Counted from the first letter of the stretch, positions 33,143 through 44,254 are shown. The stretch: DNA of 64,000 bases from Burkholderiales bacterium (GCA_016703325.1 JADJCH010000017.1:1-64000), one strand, 5' to 3'. Notes: generated from the sequence alone by a model not told the origin. Numbers and translations: made by a program.

Positions 33143-34015
33143 GTGATTCTATCGACGCCCCTGTCTGCCCCCCCCTTGTCGCCCTGGACGCTGCTGCCTG
33201 CTGGACTGGCCCTGTGCGCCTACCTGGCTGCGGCCCTGGACGGACCTCGCAGCTCCGCGCGCTGGGCGTTGCTGCTGGCCTGGGTGGCCCACGGCCTGGC
33301 CGGCCTGGCCCATCTGTTCGGCATCGGCCTGCCCGGTGATGGTGCGCGCTTTGGTTTTGCGCCTGCCCTGTCGGCCACGGCCTGGCTGGTGCTGACGGTG
33401 CATGCGGTGGAGAGCCGCTTCCTGCCGCTGACCGGCGTGCGGCGCTGGCTCGCCCTGCTCGGTGGCGGCACCCTGGCCCTGGCGCTGGCCTTTCCGGGCG
33501 CAGGCCAGATCCACCCGCAAAGCCCCTGGGCTCCCTTGCACTGGATGCTGGGGCTGGCGTCCTACGGGCTCTTCGGTGCGGCTGTGCTGCACGCCACCCT
33601 GCTGGACCGCAGCGAGCGGGCCCTGCGGCAACGCCTGCCCACCGACGGACTGGCTGCCCAGGGGTTGCCGCTGCTCACGCTGGAAAAGCTCACCTTCCGT
33701 TTCGTGGCGGCCGGATTCGGCGTGCTGACGCTGGCGATCCTGATGGGCGCCTGGTTCTCCGCCGCCTGGCACTGGGACCACAAGACGGTGTTCTCCGTGC
33801 TGGGCTGGGCGGTGTTCGCCAGCCTGCTGGCAGGTCGTCAGATGTTCGGCTGGCGCGGGCGGCGGGCCACGCGCTGGCTGTACATCGGCACGCTGCTGCT
33901 GCTGCTGTCTTACGTGGGTTCGCGGTTTGTCTTCGAGGTGCTGTTGCACCGCCCCACCAGCGCGGCCCTGCTGCAGCCATCGCCGCCGACCTCAGCCGCA
34001 TGGTCTGCGGGGTGA
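33143..34015 (+). CDS. CcsA/YpjD-like cytochrome c assembly membrane protein
   Basis: 290 residues from a GTG (33143), chosen because the upstream residues are not conserved. Seven or eight membrane helices. Conserved features of the CcsA/CcmC-type haem handling domain are WAPLHWMLGLASYGLFGAAV, and AWHWDHKTVFSVLGWAVFA with the WxWD-like motif and His residues. The family (YpjD) is found beside ffh in many proteobacteria; its precise role is unsettled. It is divergent from ffh. Confidence 0.8.
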   Translation: MILSTPLSAPPLSPWTLLPAGLALCAYLAAALDGPRSSARWALLLAWVAHGLAGLAHLFGIGLPGDGARFGFAPALSATAWLVLTVHAVESRFLPLTGVRRWLALLGGGTLALALAFPGAGQIHPQSPWAPLHWMLGLASYGLFGAAVLHATLLDRSERALRQRLPTDGLAAQGLPLLTLEKLTFRFVAAGFGVLTLAILMGAWFSAAWHWDHKTVFSVLGWAVFASLLAGRQMFGWRGRRATRWLYIGTLLLLLSYVGSRFVFEVLLHRPTSAALLQPSPPTSAAWSAG

Positions 34016-34021
34016 TCAACA

Positions 34022-34291
34022 ATGGCCCGGTTTGTCTGGTTCGTCCTGCTGGTGTTGGTTGTGGTGGCCCTGTGGCGCGGCTGGCGGCGGCGTGATCGCG
34101 CCTCGCCGCCCCCGCCGTCCCCGTCCCCTTCCCGGGCCCGACCTGCGAATGCCGCACCGGCCGGTCTGATGGTGCAGTGCGCTCATTGCGGGGTCCACCT
34201 GGACGCCCAAGACGCCATCCTGGCCAGAAGCAAGTACTACTGCAGCGTTGCTCACCTGGAGGCCGGGGACTCGACAGCAGCGGGACGCTGA
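34022..34291 (+). CDS. PP0621-family small protein
   Basis: 89 residues: a membrane helix (FVWFVLLVLVVVALWRGW), a Pro/Ser linker, and a C-terminal four-cysteine-like zinc ribbon fragment (MVQCAHCGVHLDAQDAIL then YYCSVAHLEAG). It matches the PP0621 family that in Burkholderiales always lies just before pilS. It is 6 bases after the CcsA-like gene, and the pilS GTG abuts its stop. The function is unknown. Confidence 0.82.
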   Translation: MARFVWFVLLVLVVVALWRGWRRRDRASPPPPSPSPSRARPANAAPAGLMVQCAHCGVHLDAQDAILARSKYYCSVAHLEAGDSTAAGR

Positions 34292-36370
34292 GTGAAGCCA
34301 CCTCCGGCCCCCGGCGCCGAGGGCGCCACCTCGCCAGCCGACCCACCCCGGGTCCGCCCTGCGCAGGAAACCTGGTTCGACACCCTGGGCATCGGGACGG
34401 GCCTGACCCAGCCGGGGGCACTGGACAGCGCCCCAACCGGGCAGCCGACGGCCGGGCCGCCCCCCTTGCACAACGGCTTGCGCTCTCGCCTGCAACGGCC
34501 CCGCGCGGTCATCCCACCCGCGCCCGCCCCGCACATCGGGATCGGCGCCCGGCCCCCTGCCGAGCCGTCGCAGCCTCCCTCCTTCGCTCCGCCTCACCGA
34601 GATCCAGCCGCGGCAAAGACAGCACCCCTGGCCTCCGGTGCTGCAGCCGCCCCGCTGCCGCCTGCCCCACCGCGCCCGGCAAGGGAAACCCAACCGCCCC
34701 CGGCCTTTGCGCGCATTTTCAAGGCCTTCACCGTGGCCCGGTCCCTGGCCGGGACGCTGCTGCTCGGACTCTTCAGCCTGCTCGCGGCGATCGGCAGCGG
34801 GCCGATCGACTGGGCGCCCCTGCTGGTCGCCATCGGCTACGCCGCGGCCGCCCTGACGGTCTCGGTCTGGGGCGTGCAACATCCTGTGCCGCTGCAGCCG
34901 GGTGGGCACATCGGCCGGCGCTGGTGGATGGCCACCGTGGGCGTGGACCTGCTGGCCTTCTCGCTGCTGCTGGTCCTGGGAGGGCGGAGCGTCAACGTGG
35001 CGGCGCTGCTGGTGCTGCCGGTGCTGATGTCGGCCGCATTGATGCCCCGGCGACCCGCCCTGGCCATTGCCGCCGCGGTGGTGCTGCTGCAGATCGGCCA
35101 TGCCGGGCTGCTGTCACTGACGGGCCTGGATCTGGCCTCATCGCTGACGCAGGCGGGATTGACGGGCGCCGGCCTGCTCGCCATCTCGCTGCTGACCAGT
35201 GAGCTGGCCGAGCGTCTGGCCCGGCAGGAGCTGGCGGCCCGCAGCACGCTGGAGCTGGCGCGCCAGCAGGCCCGCCTGAATCGACTGATGATCGAGGAAA
35301 TGCCCGATGGCGTGATGGTGGTGGACCGCCAGGGCCGCGTGCGCGCAGCCAACCCGGCGGCCCTGGCCTTGATCGGCGCTGCCCGCGCCCGCAGGTTCCA
35401 GCCCTTCGACCTGCAGCAGACCCCCGCCTGGCAGCCCCTGCTGGCAGCGCTGCAGGAGGCCTTTGCCACCGGCACCTGGCCTCAGGCCGGCCAGGAGCTG
35501 GCCCTGCCCTTGCCGCTGGGCGCAGGTGCACCGGCCGAGGATCGGCGACTGCGCCTGCGCATGCGCTTCACCCGGTCGCGCGGCGCGCGCAGCGAGGAAG
35601 AGCTGGGCGTGGTCTTCATGGAAGACATGCGCACCCTGCGGGCCCGGGCGCGGCAGGAAAAGCTCGCTGCAATGGGCCGTGTCTCCGCCGGCATTGCCCA
35701 TGAAATCCGCAACCCGCTGGCCGCCATTGCCCAGGCCAACGCCCTTCTGGCCGAGGACTTGGACCAACCCGGCGCCCTCCAGCTGACCCGCATGGTGGAA
35801 GACAACGTGCAGCGGCTGCAGCGCCTCGTTGACGACGTGCTGGAGGCTGTGCCGGGAGCGCCGCCGGAGGCCCCCTGGATCGACCTCGGGCGCCATGTGG
35901 CCACGCTGTGCCGGGATTGGGCCCACACCGCCGGGCTGCCCGACAGCGCCGCCAGCCCGATGCATGTGGACCTGGGCGACGAGACGCTGACCACCCGCAT
36001 CGACCCCGAGCACCTGCGCCGCGTGCTGGTGAACCTGCTGGACAACGCCCTGCGCCACGGCAGTGGCCAGCCGCAGGCGATCTGGGTGCGCTGCACCCCC
36101 GCCGGTCCGGGTCAGGCCCTGCTGACGGTGGCCAGCGACGGCCCGCCGATCGGTGTGGATGTGGAGCCCTACCTGTTCGAGCCCTTCTTCTCGACCCGCA
36201 GTCGCGGCAGCGGACTGGGCCTGTACATTTGCCGGGAGCTGTGCGAACGCTACGGCGGAACGATCGAATACCAGCCCAGGGGGGCGGGTGCGCGGCACCG
36301 CAACGTGTTCCTGGTGACGCTGCCGCGCGCGGCCGCCGCAACGGGGGGCCACCGGCCCCGCTCGGTGTGA
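34292..36370 (+). CDS. pilS: PilS-type sensor histidine kinase
   Basis: 692 residues from a GTG that directly follows the previous stop. There is a long Pro-rich N-terminus (about 140 residues), six membrane helices (about 150-310), a PAS domain (MIEEMPDGVMVVDRQGRVRA), the H box VSAGIAHEIRNPLAAIAQ, the N box LVNLLDNALRHG and the G box GLGLYICRELCERYGG. PilS senses pilin levels or surface contact and phosphorylates PilR, which switches on pilA through sigma-54. It forms an operon with pilR (64 bases on). Confidence 0.9.
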   Translation: MKPPPAPGAEGATSPADPPRVRPAQETWFDTLGIGTGLTQPGALDSAPTGQPTAGPPPLHNGLRSRLQRPRAVIPPAPAPHIGIGARPPAEPSQPPSFAPPHRDPAAAKTAPLASGAAAAPLPPAPPRPARETQPPPAFARIFKAFTVARSLAGTLLLGLFSLLAAIGSGPIDWAPLLVAIGYAAAALTVSVWGVQHPVPLQPGGHIGRRWWMATVGVDLLAFSLLLVLGGRSVNVAALLVLPVLMSAALMPRRPALAIAAAVVLLQIGHAGLLSLTGLDLASSLTQAGLTGAGLLAISLLTSELAERLARQELAARSTLELARQQARLNRLMIEEMPDGVMVVDRQGRVRAANPAALALIGAARARRFQPFDLQQTPAWQPLLAALQEAFATGTWPQAGQELALPLPLGAGAPAEDRRLRLRMRFTRSRGARSEEELGVVFMEDMRTLRARARQEKLAAMGRVSAGIAHEIRNPLAAIAQANALLAEDLDQPGALQLTRMVEDNVQRLQRLVDDVLEAVPGAPPEAPWIDLGRHVATLCRDWAHTAGLPDSAASPMHVDLGDETLTTRIDPEHLRRVLVNLLDNALRHGSGQPQAIWVRCTPAGPGQALLTVASDGPPIGVDVEPYLFEPFFSTRSRGSGLGLYICRELCERYGGTIEYQPRGAGARHRNVFLVTLPRAAAATGGHRPRSV

Positions 36371-36434
36371 CGGACGCCCGCCTGTGCACCCCGCCCGCCC
36401 GATCACCGCGAATGGCCGCCCCAGCGCATCGAAC

Positions 36435-38053
<1,619 letters not shown>

Positions 38054-38057
<4 letters not shown>

Positions 38058-38647
38058 AATGCCGTCGGCGACGCATGCCGGCTCCCGCCTGGCAGGCAGG
38101 TTGGCTGCGCTGCGCCGGCAGGCAGCTCAGTCCGAACCACGGCCCCCGACCTGAAGGCGCTGCCATCGATCTGGTGGTGCTGCATTCGATCAGCCTGCCG
38201 CCAGGACACTATGGCGGGCCTGCGGTGCAGGCGCTCTTCCTCAATCGGCTGAACCCGCAGGGCCACCCCTCGTTTGCGGGTGTCGCTGCGTTGCAGGTGT
38301 CGGCCCATTTCTTCCTGCGCCGTGACGGCAGCCTGCTGCAGTTTGTCGACGTCGAACGGCGCGCCTGGCACGCAGGCACCTCTTCCTGGCGGGGCCGCAG
38401 CAACTGCAATGACCACTCCGTGGGCATCGAGCTCGAGGGCCTGGAGGGGTGCCTGTTCACTGCCGCCCAGTACCGCGCAGCAGCAGGCCTGATCCGCCGA
38501 CTGTCGGGGCGTTGGCCCATTCACGACGTGGCCGGTCACGAGCACATTGCACCGGGCCGCAAGACCGATCCCGGACCCGGCTGGGACTGGCAACGCCTGC
38601 GCCGCCGGCTGAGTGACCTGCGGCTGCGCTGGCCCCAGGACCTGTGA
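38054..38647 (+). CDS. ampD: 1,6-anhydro-N-acetylmuramyl-L-alanine amidase AmpD
   Basis: 197 residues. The amidase_2 fold with zinc ligands His in DLVVLHSISLP, His in VDVERRAWHAGTSSWRG, and Asp in GHEHIAPGRKTDPGPGWDW; NDHSVGIELEGL is also characteristic. It cuts the peptide from anhydro-muropeptides in the cytoplasm during murein recycling. The GTG at 38054 overlaps the pilR stop; ATG 38075 is an alternative start. Confidence 0.9.
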
Positions 38648-38687
38648 ATCTGCCGGATCCGGCCCGGCGCAGACGCTCGATTCCAAC

Positions 38688-38703
38688 ACACTACCCCTAG
38701 TGC
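38688..38703. promoter_or_regulatory. NrdR box 1 upstream of nrdA
   Basis: ACACTACCCCTAGTGC fits the NrdR consensus (ACACwAtATaTwGTGT) at the outer positions. It starts 31 bases before box 2, three helical turns, which is the classical spacing of paired NrdR boxes. Confidence 0.75.
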
Positions 38704-38718
38704 CCAGGGACAACACGG

Positions 38719-38734
38719 ACACTACAGGTAGTGT
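38719..38734. promoter_or_regulatory. NrdR box 2 upstream of nrdA
   Basis: ACACTACAGGTAGTGT is a perfect palindrome (7-base arms, AG centre) matching the NrdR box. NrdR would repress nrdA and probably nrdB when dATP is plentiful. Confidence 0.82.
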
Positions 38735-38979
38735 CCAGATCCACCGGGCGTGTTATTCTTGCGCCCGTCGAATCCTTTCCAGCCAGCGGCTTGACCGCCG
38801 GGTGCCCAACCTCTTCGGTGCGCCGCGGCAAGTCGTTTCCATCGCAAATCCCCCACAGATCGTCCTGCCCAGACGGGCAGGCGCAGGCGGAGCTTTTTGT
38901 GTCGTGCAGGAACAGGGTTCGCCCGGACACGTTCCACTGCCCATCCACTTCACCGACCGTCCAGGAACAGGGACCGCCC
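38735..38979 (+). other. Long 5' leader of nrdA with a hairpin
   Basis: 245 bases separate the NrdR boxes from the nrdA start. A perfect hairpin (CCTGCCC at 38864-38870, AGAC, GGGCAGG at 38875-38881) is followed after 12 bases by T5 (38894-38898), a possible attenuator. I recognise no known riboswitch; a cobalamin element was looked for and not seen. Confidence 0.4.
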
Positions 38980-41895
38980 ATGCACACTGCCGCCTCGACC
39001 TTCCAGCCCAACCCGACCGGCCACCCCACCGCTGCCGACCCACGCACGAGCTCGGCCTACACCGGCTACCAGATCATTCGTCGCAACGGCGCGGTGGTGG
39101 CCTTCGAGCCGCACAAGATTGCCGTGGCGCTGATGAAGGCCTTTCTGGCGGTGCACGGCACCCATGGCGCCGCTTCGGCCAGCGTGCGCGAAACGGTCGA
39201 CCTGCTGACCGAGATGGTGGTGCGCGCCCTGCTGCGCTCGCGGCCGGCAGGTGGCAGCTTCCACATCGAGGACGTGCAGGATCAGGTCGAACTCGGCCTG
39301 ATGCGTGGCGGCCACCACGATGTCGCACGTGCCTACGTGCTTTACCGGGAACACCGCGCCCAGGAACGCGCCCGCTCCGGCCAGGCCCCGGCGGCACAAC
39401 AGCCCGGTGTGATGGTGATCGACGGCGGCCAACGTGTGCCGCTGGACCCGCAGCGCCTGGCCGCGCTGATCGAGTCTTGCTGTGCCGGCCTGGGCGCCGA
39501 AGTGCTGGCCGCTCCGGTGCTGGCCGAAACCCGTCGCAACCTCTACGACGGGGTACCGATGGACGAGGTCTACAAGGCCGCCATCCTGGCCGCGCGCACC
39601 CTGATCGAGAAGGACCCGGGCTACACCCGCGCCACAGCACGCCTGCTGCTGCACACCATCCGCCGTGAGGTGTTGGGCGAGGAGGTCAACCAGGACGAGA
39701 TGGCGCAGCGGTATGCCGACTACTTTCCTGACTTCGTCAGGAAGGGCGTGGCCGCCGAGCTGCTCGACGAGCGGTTGATGCAGTTCGACCTAGCCCGCCT
39801 GGGCGCGGCGCTGAAGGCCGAGCGCGACCTGCAGTTCGACTACCTGGGCCTGCAGACCCTGTACGACCGCTACTTCCTGCATGTGAAGAAGCAGCGCATC
39901 GAGCTGCCGCAGGCCTTCTTCATGCGCGTGGCCATGGGCCTGGCTCTCAACGAGGTGGACCGCGAAGCCCGCGCCATCGAGTTCTACGAGGTGCTGTCGA
40001 GCTTCGACTTCATGTCTTCGACGCCGACGCTGTTCAACAGCGGCACGCGGCGCTCGCAGCTGTCCAGCTGCTACCTGACCACGGTGCCGGACGACCTGGA
40101 CGGCATCTACGAAGCCATCAAGGAAAACGCGCTGCTGTCCAAATTCGCCGGCGGTCTGGGCAACGACTGGACCCCGGTGCGTGCGCTGGGCAGCCACATC
40201 AAGGGCACCAACGGCGAGAGCCAAGGCGTGGTGCCCTTCCTGAAGGTGGTCAACGACACCGCAGTGGCGGTCAACCAGGGCGGCAAGCGCAAGGGCGCGG
40301 TCTGTGCCTACCTGGAGAGCTGGCACCTGGACATCGAGGAGTTCCTGGAGCTGCGCAAGAACACCGGTGACGACCGCCGGCGCACCCACGACATGAACAC
40401 CGCCAACTGGATCCCGGACCTGTTCATGCGCCGGGTGATGGAGGGCGGCGACTGGACGCTGTTCAGCCCCAACACCTGCCCGGACCTGCACGACAAGTTC
40501 GGCACCGACTTCGAGGCCGCCTACACCGCCTACGAGGCGAAGGCGGATCGCGGCGAGATCACGCTGTTCAAGCGCCTGCGCGCCGTCGACCTGTGGCGCA
40601 AGATGCTGACCATGCTGTTCGAGACCGGGCATCCCTGGATCACCTTCAAGGACGCCTGCAACGTGCGCAGCCCGCAGCAGCACGTCGGCGTGGTGCACTC
40701 ATCCAACCTGTGCACCGAGATCACGCTCAACACCAACGACCGCGAAATCGCGGTGTGCAACCTGGGCTCGGTGAACCTGGCACAGCACGTCAGCGACGAC
40801 GGCCAGGGCGGCAAACGCATCGACCACGCCAAGCTGCGCCGCACCGTGTCAACGGCCATGCGCATGCTGGATAACGTCATCGACATCAACTACTACGCGG
40901 TGCGCAAGGCGCGCGACTCCAACCTGCGCCACCGCCCGGTGGGGCTGGGCATCATGGGCTTCCAGGACGCGCTGTACCAGCTGCGCCTGCCCTACGCCTC
41001 GGCCGAAGCCGTCGAGTTCGCAGATCGCTCGATGGAAGCGGTGTGCTACCAGGCCTACTGGGCTTCCACCGAACTGGCCCAAGAGCGCGGTCGTTACGCC
41101 ACCTACCGCGGATCGCTGTGGGACCGGGGCATCCTGCCGCTGGATTCGCTGAAACTGCTGGCCGAGCAGCGCGGCGGCCATGTGGAAGCGGACGACTCCA
41201 CCTCCTTGGACTGGGAGTCCCTGCGTGCTCGCATCGCCCAGCACGGCATGCGCAACTCCAACTGCGTGGCCATCGCACCGACGGCGACGATCTCCAACAT
41301 CATCGGCGTGGATGCGTCGATCGAACCCAGCTTCGGCAACCTGTCGGTGAAGTCCAACCTCTCCGGCGAGTTCACCGTGGTCAACGAGTACCTGGTGCGC
41401 GACCTCAAGGCCCTGGGCCTGTGGGACGACGTGATGGTGATGGACCTCAAGCACTTCGATGGCAGCCTGCGCCGCATCGACCGCGTGCCCGAAGAGCTCA
41501 AGCGCCTGTATGCCACCGCCTTCGAGGTCGAACCCGTGTGGTTGGTCGAGGCCGCGGCCCGGCGCCAGAAGTGGATCGACCAGGCCCAGAGCCTGAACAT
41601 CTACATGGCCGGCGCCTCCGGCAAGAAGCTCGACGAGACCTACAAACTCGCCTGGCTGCGTGGCCTGAAGACCACCTACTACCTGCGCACCATGGGTGCC
41701 ACCCATGCGGAGAAGTCCACCGTCAAGGCGGGCTCGCTCAACGCAGTGCCCGGTGCATCCACCGGCGGCGGCTTGTCGGCCATGGACGCCGCGGCCGCAC
41801 AGGCAAAGGCCCAACTCGCCGCAGCCACCTCGTCACCGGCCACCGATGTCAAGTTCTGCGCCATCGACGACCCGGGCTGCGAAGCCTGCCAGTGA
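38980..41895 (+). CDS. nrdA: Ribonucleoside-diphosphate reductase alpha subunit, class Ia
   Basis: 971 residues. An N-terminal ATP-cone (TGYQIIRRNGAVVAFEPHKI) is followed by a second cone-like segment (MVIDGGQRVPLDPQRLAALI). The barrel carries SSCYLTTVPDD (redox Cys), NDWTPVRALGSHIKGTN, and the radical site NLCTEITLNTND with Cys and Glu of the NxCxE motif. The last residues GCEACQ hold the Cys pair that re-reduces the active site. It makes deoxynucleotides with NrdB. The start is the ATG at 38980; an upstream open frame to 38731 belongs to the leader. Confidence 0.96.
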   Translation: MHTAASTFQPNPTGHPTAADPRTSSAYTGYQIIRRNGAVVAFEPHKIAVALMKAFLAVHGTHGAASASVRETVDLLTEMVVRALLRSRPAGGSFHIEDVQDQVELGLMRGGHHDVARAYVLYREHRAQERARSGQAPAAQQPGVMVIDGGQRVPLDPQRLAALIESCCAGLGAEVLAAPVLAETRRNLYDGVPMDEVYKAAILAARTLIEKDPGYTRATARLLLHTIRREVLGEEVNQDEMAQRYADYFPDFVRKGVAAELLDERLMQFDLARLGAALKAERDLQFDYLGLQTLYDRYFLHVKKQRIELPQAFFMRVAMGLALNEVDREARAIEFYEVLSSFDFMSSTPTLFNSGTRRSQLSSCYLTTVPDDLDGIYEAIKENALLSKFAGGLGNDWTPVRALGSHIKGTNGESQGVVPFLKVVNDTAVAVNQGGKRKGAVCAYLESWHLDIEEFLELRKNTGDDRRRTHDMNTANWIPDLFMRRVMEGGDWTLFSPNTCPDLHDKFGTDFEAAYTAYEAKADRGEITLFKRLRAVDLWRKMLTMLFETGHPWITFKDACNVRSPQQHVGVVHSSNLCTEITLNTNDREIAVCNLGSVNLAQHVSDDGQGGKRIDHAKLRRTVSTAMRMLDNVIDINYYAVRKARDSNLRHRPVGLGIMGFQDALYQLRLPYASAEAVEFADRSMEAVCYQAYWASTELAQERGRYATYRGSLWDRGILPLDSLKLLAEQRGGHVEADDSTSLDWESLRARIAQHGMRNSNCVAIAPTATISNIIGVDASIEPSFGNLSVKSNLSGEFTVVNEYLVRDLKALGLWDDVMVMDLKHFDGSLRRIDRVPEELKRLYATAFEVEPVWLVEAAARRQKWIDQAQSLNIYMAGASGKKLDETYKLAWLRGLKTTYYLRTMGATHAEKSTVKAGSLNAVPGASTGGGLSAMDAAAAQAKAQLAAATSSPATDVKFCAIDDPGCEACQ

Positions 41896-42100
41896 GGCCG
41901 GTGCTTCGGCTTCTGGAAGGGGTCGGATTGATCGATATCGCTGCATCAGCCTGTAGCGATTTTGAGACTCCCCGACCCCCGATCGAAGTTTTGGCGGCCC
42001 ACCCGCACCTGGGCGTGATCCGGATGACGGATTCATGTCAATAAGTGCTTGGTGTTTGGTCTCAACATTCAGATAATCCACCCCCGATAGGAAGTCAGAA

Positions 42101-43384
42101 ATGCTGGTCTGGGAAGACACTCCGCATTCTTCGCCTGCCCCCGCGAATCCCACCCCGATGAACCTCCCCCGAGGGATGTCGGAGGTATCGGCACCTCATG
42201 CAGCGCCTCATGCGGCATCTCGTGCGCTAGCCCTTTCGATGCCCAACGCACCGACCCTGGCGTCGGCCATTCCGGCCATGGCCGTTCAGCCGCCCGCAGC
42301 TGCGGGCCGATTCGTGAAAACCGTTCCTCAGGGAACCCCCGACCGCACCGCAAACGAGGTGAGTCAGCGCCGGGTGAATGTGGCCGACAAGCGCATCATC
42401 AACGGCCAGACGGACGTCAACCAGCTCGTCCCGTTCAAGTACAAGTGGGCCTGGGAAAAGTACCTCGCCACCTGCGCCAATCACTGGATGCCGCAGGAAA
42501 TCAACATGTCGCGCGACATCGCGACCTGGAAGGACCCGAGCGGCCTGACCGAGGACGAGCGCCGCATCATCAAGCGCAACCTGGGTTTCTTTGTCACCGC
42601 CGATTCCCTGGCCGCCAACAACATCACCCTCGGAACCTACCGGCACATCACCGCACCGGAGTGCCGCCAGTTCCTGCTGCGCCAGGCCTTCGAAGAAGCC
42701 ATCCACACCCACGCCTACCAGTACATCGTCGAAAGCCTGGGCCTGGACGAAGGCGAGATCTTCAACGCCTACCACGAGGTTTCCTCGATCCGCGACAAGG
42801 ACGAGTTCCTGATTCCGTTCATCGACGCGATCATGGACCCGCACTTCCACACCGGAACCCTGGAATCCGACCAGACCCTGCTCAAGTCCATCATCGTGTT
42901 TGCCTGCCTGATGGAAGGCCTGTTCTTCTACGTCGGCTTCACCCAGATCCTGGCGCTGGGCCGGCAGAACAAGATGACCGGCGCCGCAGAGCAGTACCAG
43001 TACATCCTTCGCGACGAATCGATGCACTGCAACTTCGGCATCGACCTGATCAACCAGATCAAGCTGGAAAATCCCCAGCTCTGGACCCCCTCGTTCAAGG
43101 CCGAGATCAAGGAGTTGTTCCTGAAGGCCGTCGATCTGGAGTATCGCTACGCCGAGGACACCATGCCCCGCGGCGTGCTGGGCCTGAATGCGTCGATGTT
43201 CAAGGGCTACCTGCGCTACATCGCCAACCGACGCGCCACCCAGATTGGCCTGGAGTCGCTCTTCCCGAACGAGGAGAACCCGTTCCCCTGGATGAGCGAA
43301 ATGATCGACCTGAAGAAGGAGAGAAATTTCTTCGAAACCCGCGTCATCGAATACCAGTCAGGTGGCGCCCTGTCCTGGGATTGA
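42101..43384 (+). CDS. nrdB: Ribonucleoside-diphosphate reductase beta subunit, class Ia
   Basis: 427 residues, of which the first 80 or so are a low-complexity extension (Pro/Ala/His rich). The diiron and radical site is in RQAFEEAIHTHAYQYIVESL: Glu, His and, four residues after the His, the tyrosyl radical Tyr. Further ligands are in FACLMEGLFFYVGF and ILRDESMHCNFGIDLINQI. It generates the tyrosyl radical that NrdA needs. It starts 205 bases after nrdA, in a gap with no terminator, so co-transcription is likely; ATG 42101 could be replaced by Met 20 or 26. Confidence 0.95.
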   Translation: MLVWEDTPHSSPAPANPTPMNLPRGMSEVSAPHAAPHAASRALALSMPNAPTLASAIPAMAVQPPAAAGRFVKTVPQGTPDRTANEVSQRRVNVADKRIINGQTDVNQLVPFKYKWAWEKYLATCANHWMPQEINMSRDIATWKDPSGLTEDERRIIKRNLGFFVTADSLAANNITLGTYRHITAPECRQFLLRQAFEEAIHTHAYQYIVESLGLDEGEIFNAYHEVSSIRDKDEFLIPFIDAIMDPHFHTGTLESDQTLLKSIIVFACLMEGLFFYVGFTQILALGRQNKMTGAAEQYQYILRDESMHCNFGIDLINQIKLENPQLWTPSFKAEIKELFLKAVDLEYRYAEDTMPRGVLGLNASMFKGYLRYIANRRATQIGLESLFPNEENPFPWMSEMIDLKKERNFFETRVIEYQSGGALSWD

Positions 43385-43391
43385 TGAAAGC

Positions 43392-43406
43392 CGGCGCCAG
43401 GCGCCG
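43392..43406. terminator. GC-rich palindrome after nrdB
   Basis: CGGCGCC, A, GGCGCCG just after the nrdB stop. There is no U tract, so it is a hairpin for mRNA stability or a weak terminator. Confidence 0.35.
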
Positions 43407-43607
43407 TCCCCAGTGCCTGACTGTTCTCCGATAAACGGGTTTCATGAATCATGGCCATGTGCCCTGGCGGGAAGGAATCGCCAGAGACAGGGCTTGAAGG
43501 AATTCACAGGGCCGGCTGCCGCTCCAGGGCTGCCGACGGACCTGCGGATCTGCTGCCGGCTCGAGACGGTGGCAGTGGTGTTGTGAACTGCATCAAGGAG
43601 AACATTG

Positions 43608-44141
43608 ATGGCAACTGCAAAGAAAGCGGCAGCCCCGGCCAAGAAGGCGGCGGCAGCCAAGAAGGAAGCGGCACCGGCCAAGAAGGCAGCCGCCAAGAAG
43701 GCTGCTGCGGCCCCGGCCAAGAAGGCGGCACCAGCGCCCGCGAAGAAGGCCGCCGCGAAAGCTCCGGCCAAGGCGCCCGCCAAGAAGGCTGCCGCAACGC
43801 CGAAGCCCGCCCTGAAGCGTGAAGCCCCGGCCAAGAAGGCAGCAGCCCCAGCGAAGAAGGCGGCGGCACCGGCCAAGAAAGCCGCCGCACCGGCGAAGAA
43901 GGCGGCCGCCCCCGCCAAGAAGGCCGCAGCGCCTGCCAAGAAGGCTGCCGGCACGCCCAAACCCGCCCTGAAGCGGGAAGCGCCGGCAAAGAAGGTCGCA
44001 GCCAAGGCACCCGCCAAAAAAGCCGCCGCCAAAAAGGCAGCGGCCAAGAAGGCTGCCCCTGCCCCTGCGCCGGCTCCTGCAGCCAAAACCACCCTGAGCC
44101 CCCAGGCCGCCTGGCCCTTCCCCACGGGGGAGAAGCCCTGA
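43608..44141 (+). CDS. Histone H1-like lysine/alanine-rich protein
   Basis: 177 residues, nearly all Lys, Ala and Pro. Repeats of AAAPAKK and PAKKAA fill the whole chain, broken twice by TPKPALKREAPAKK. The C-terminus SPQAAWPFPTGEKP is the usual last motif of this family in Burkholderiales. Such proteins bind DNA without sequence preference and condense the nucleoid. ATG 43608 follows AAGGAG by 7 bases; TTG 43605 is less likely. Two terminator copies follow. Confidence 0.9.
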   Translation: MATAKKAAAPAKKAAAAKKEAAPAKKAAAKKAAAAPAKKAAPAPAKKAAAKAPAKAPAKKAAATPKPALKREAPAKKAAAPAKKAAAPAKKAAAPAKKAAAPAKKAAAPAKKAAGTPKPALKREAPAKKVAAKAPAKKAAAKKAAAKKAAPAPAPAPAAKTTLSPQAAWPFPTGEKP

Positions 44142-44165
44142 GGCCTGGCCCTGCAGAGCCTCCCA

Positions 44166-44191
44166 AGCCCGGCCCAGGCCGGGCTTTTTTT
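44166..44191 (+). terminator. Rho-independent terminator of the histone H1-like gene, copy 1
   Basis: AGCCCGGCC, CA, GGCCGGGCT then T7. It lies 25 bases after the stop. Confidence 0.85.
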
Positions 44192-44204
44192 CGCACGGAC
44201 CAGA

Positions 44205-44228
44205 GGCCGGGCTTTTTTTCGCCCGGCC
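44205..44228. terminator. Second hairpin, copy of the terminator half
   Basis: GGCCGGGC, TTTTTTTC, GCCCGGCC: the segment AGGCCGGGCTTTTTTTCGC of copy 1 is repeated exactly at 44204-44222, followed by a complementary run. It looks like a local duplication and can also serve the convergent kinase gene. Confidence 0.6.
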
Positions 44229-44254
44229 CGCCGGACGATGACCGCTGTGGAACC

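Noticed and set aside
38731..38979. N-terminal extension of NrdA by 83 residues
   Set aside because: The open frame covers half an NrdR box and the leader; the residues are not conserved, and the ATG at 38980 opens the ATP-cone domain properly.
38735..38979. Cobalamin or other riboswitch before nrdA
   Set aside because: No B12 box or other known aptamer core was found; class Ia enzymes are usually not B12-controlled.
43620..44080. Tandem short repeats that could be an array or satellite
   Set aside because: They encode AAAPAKK repeats of a histone H1-like protein and follow codon periodicity.
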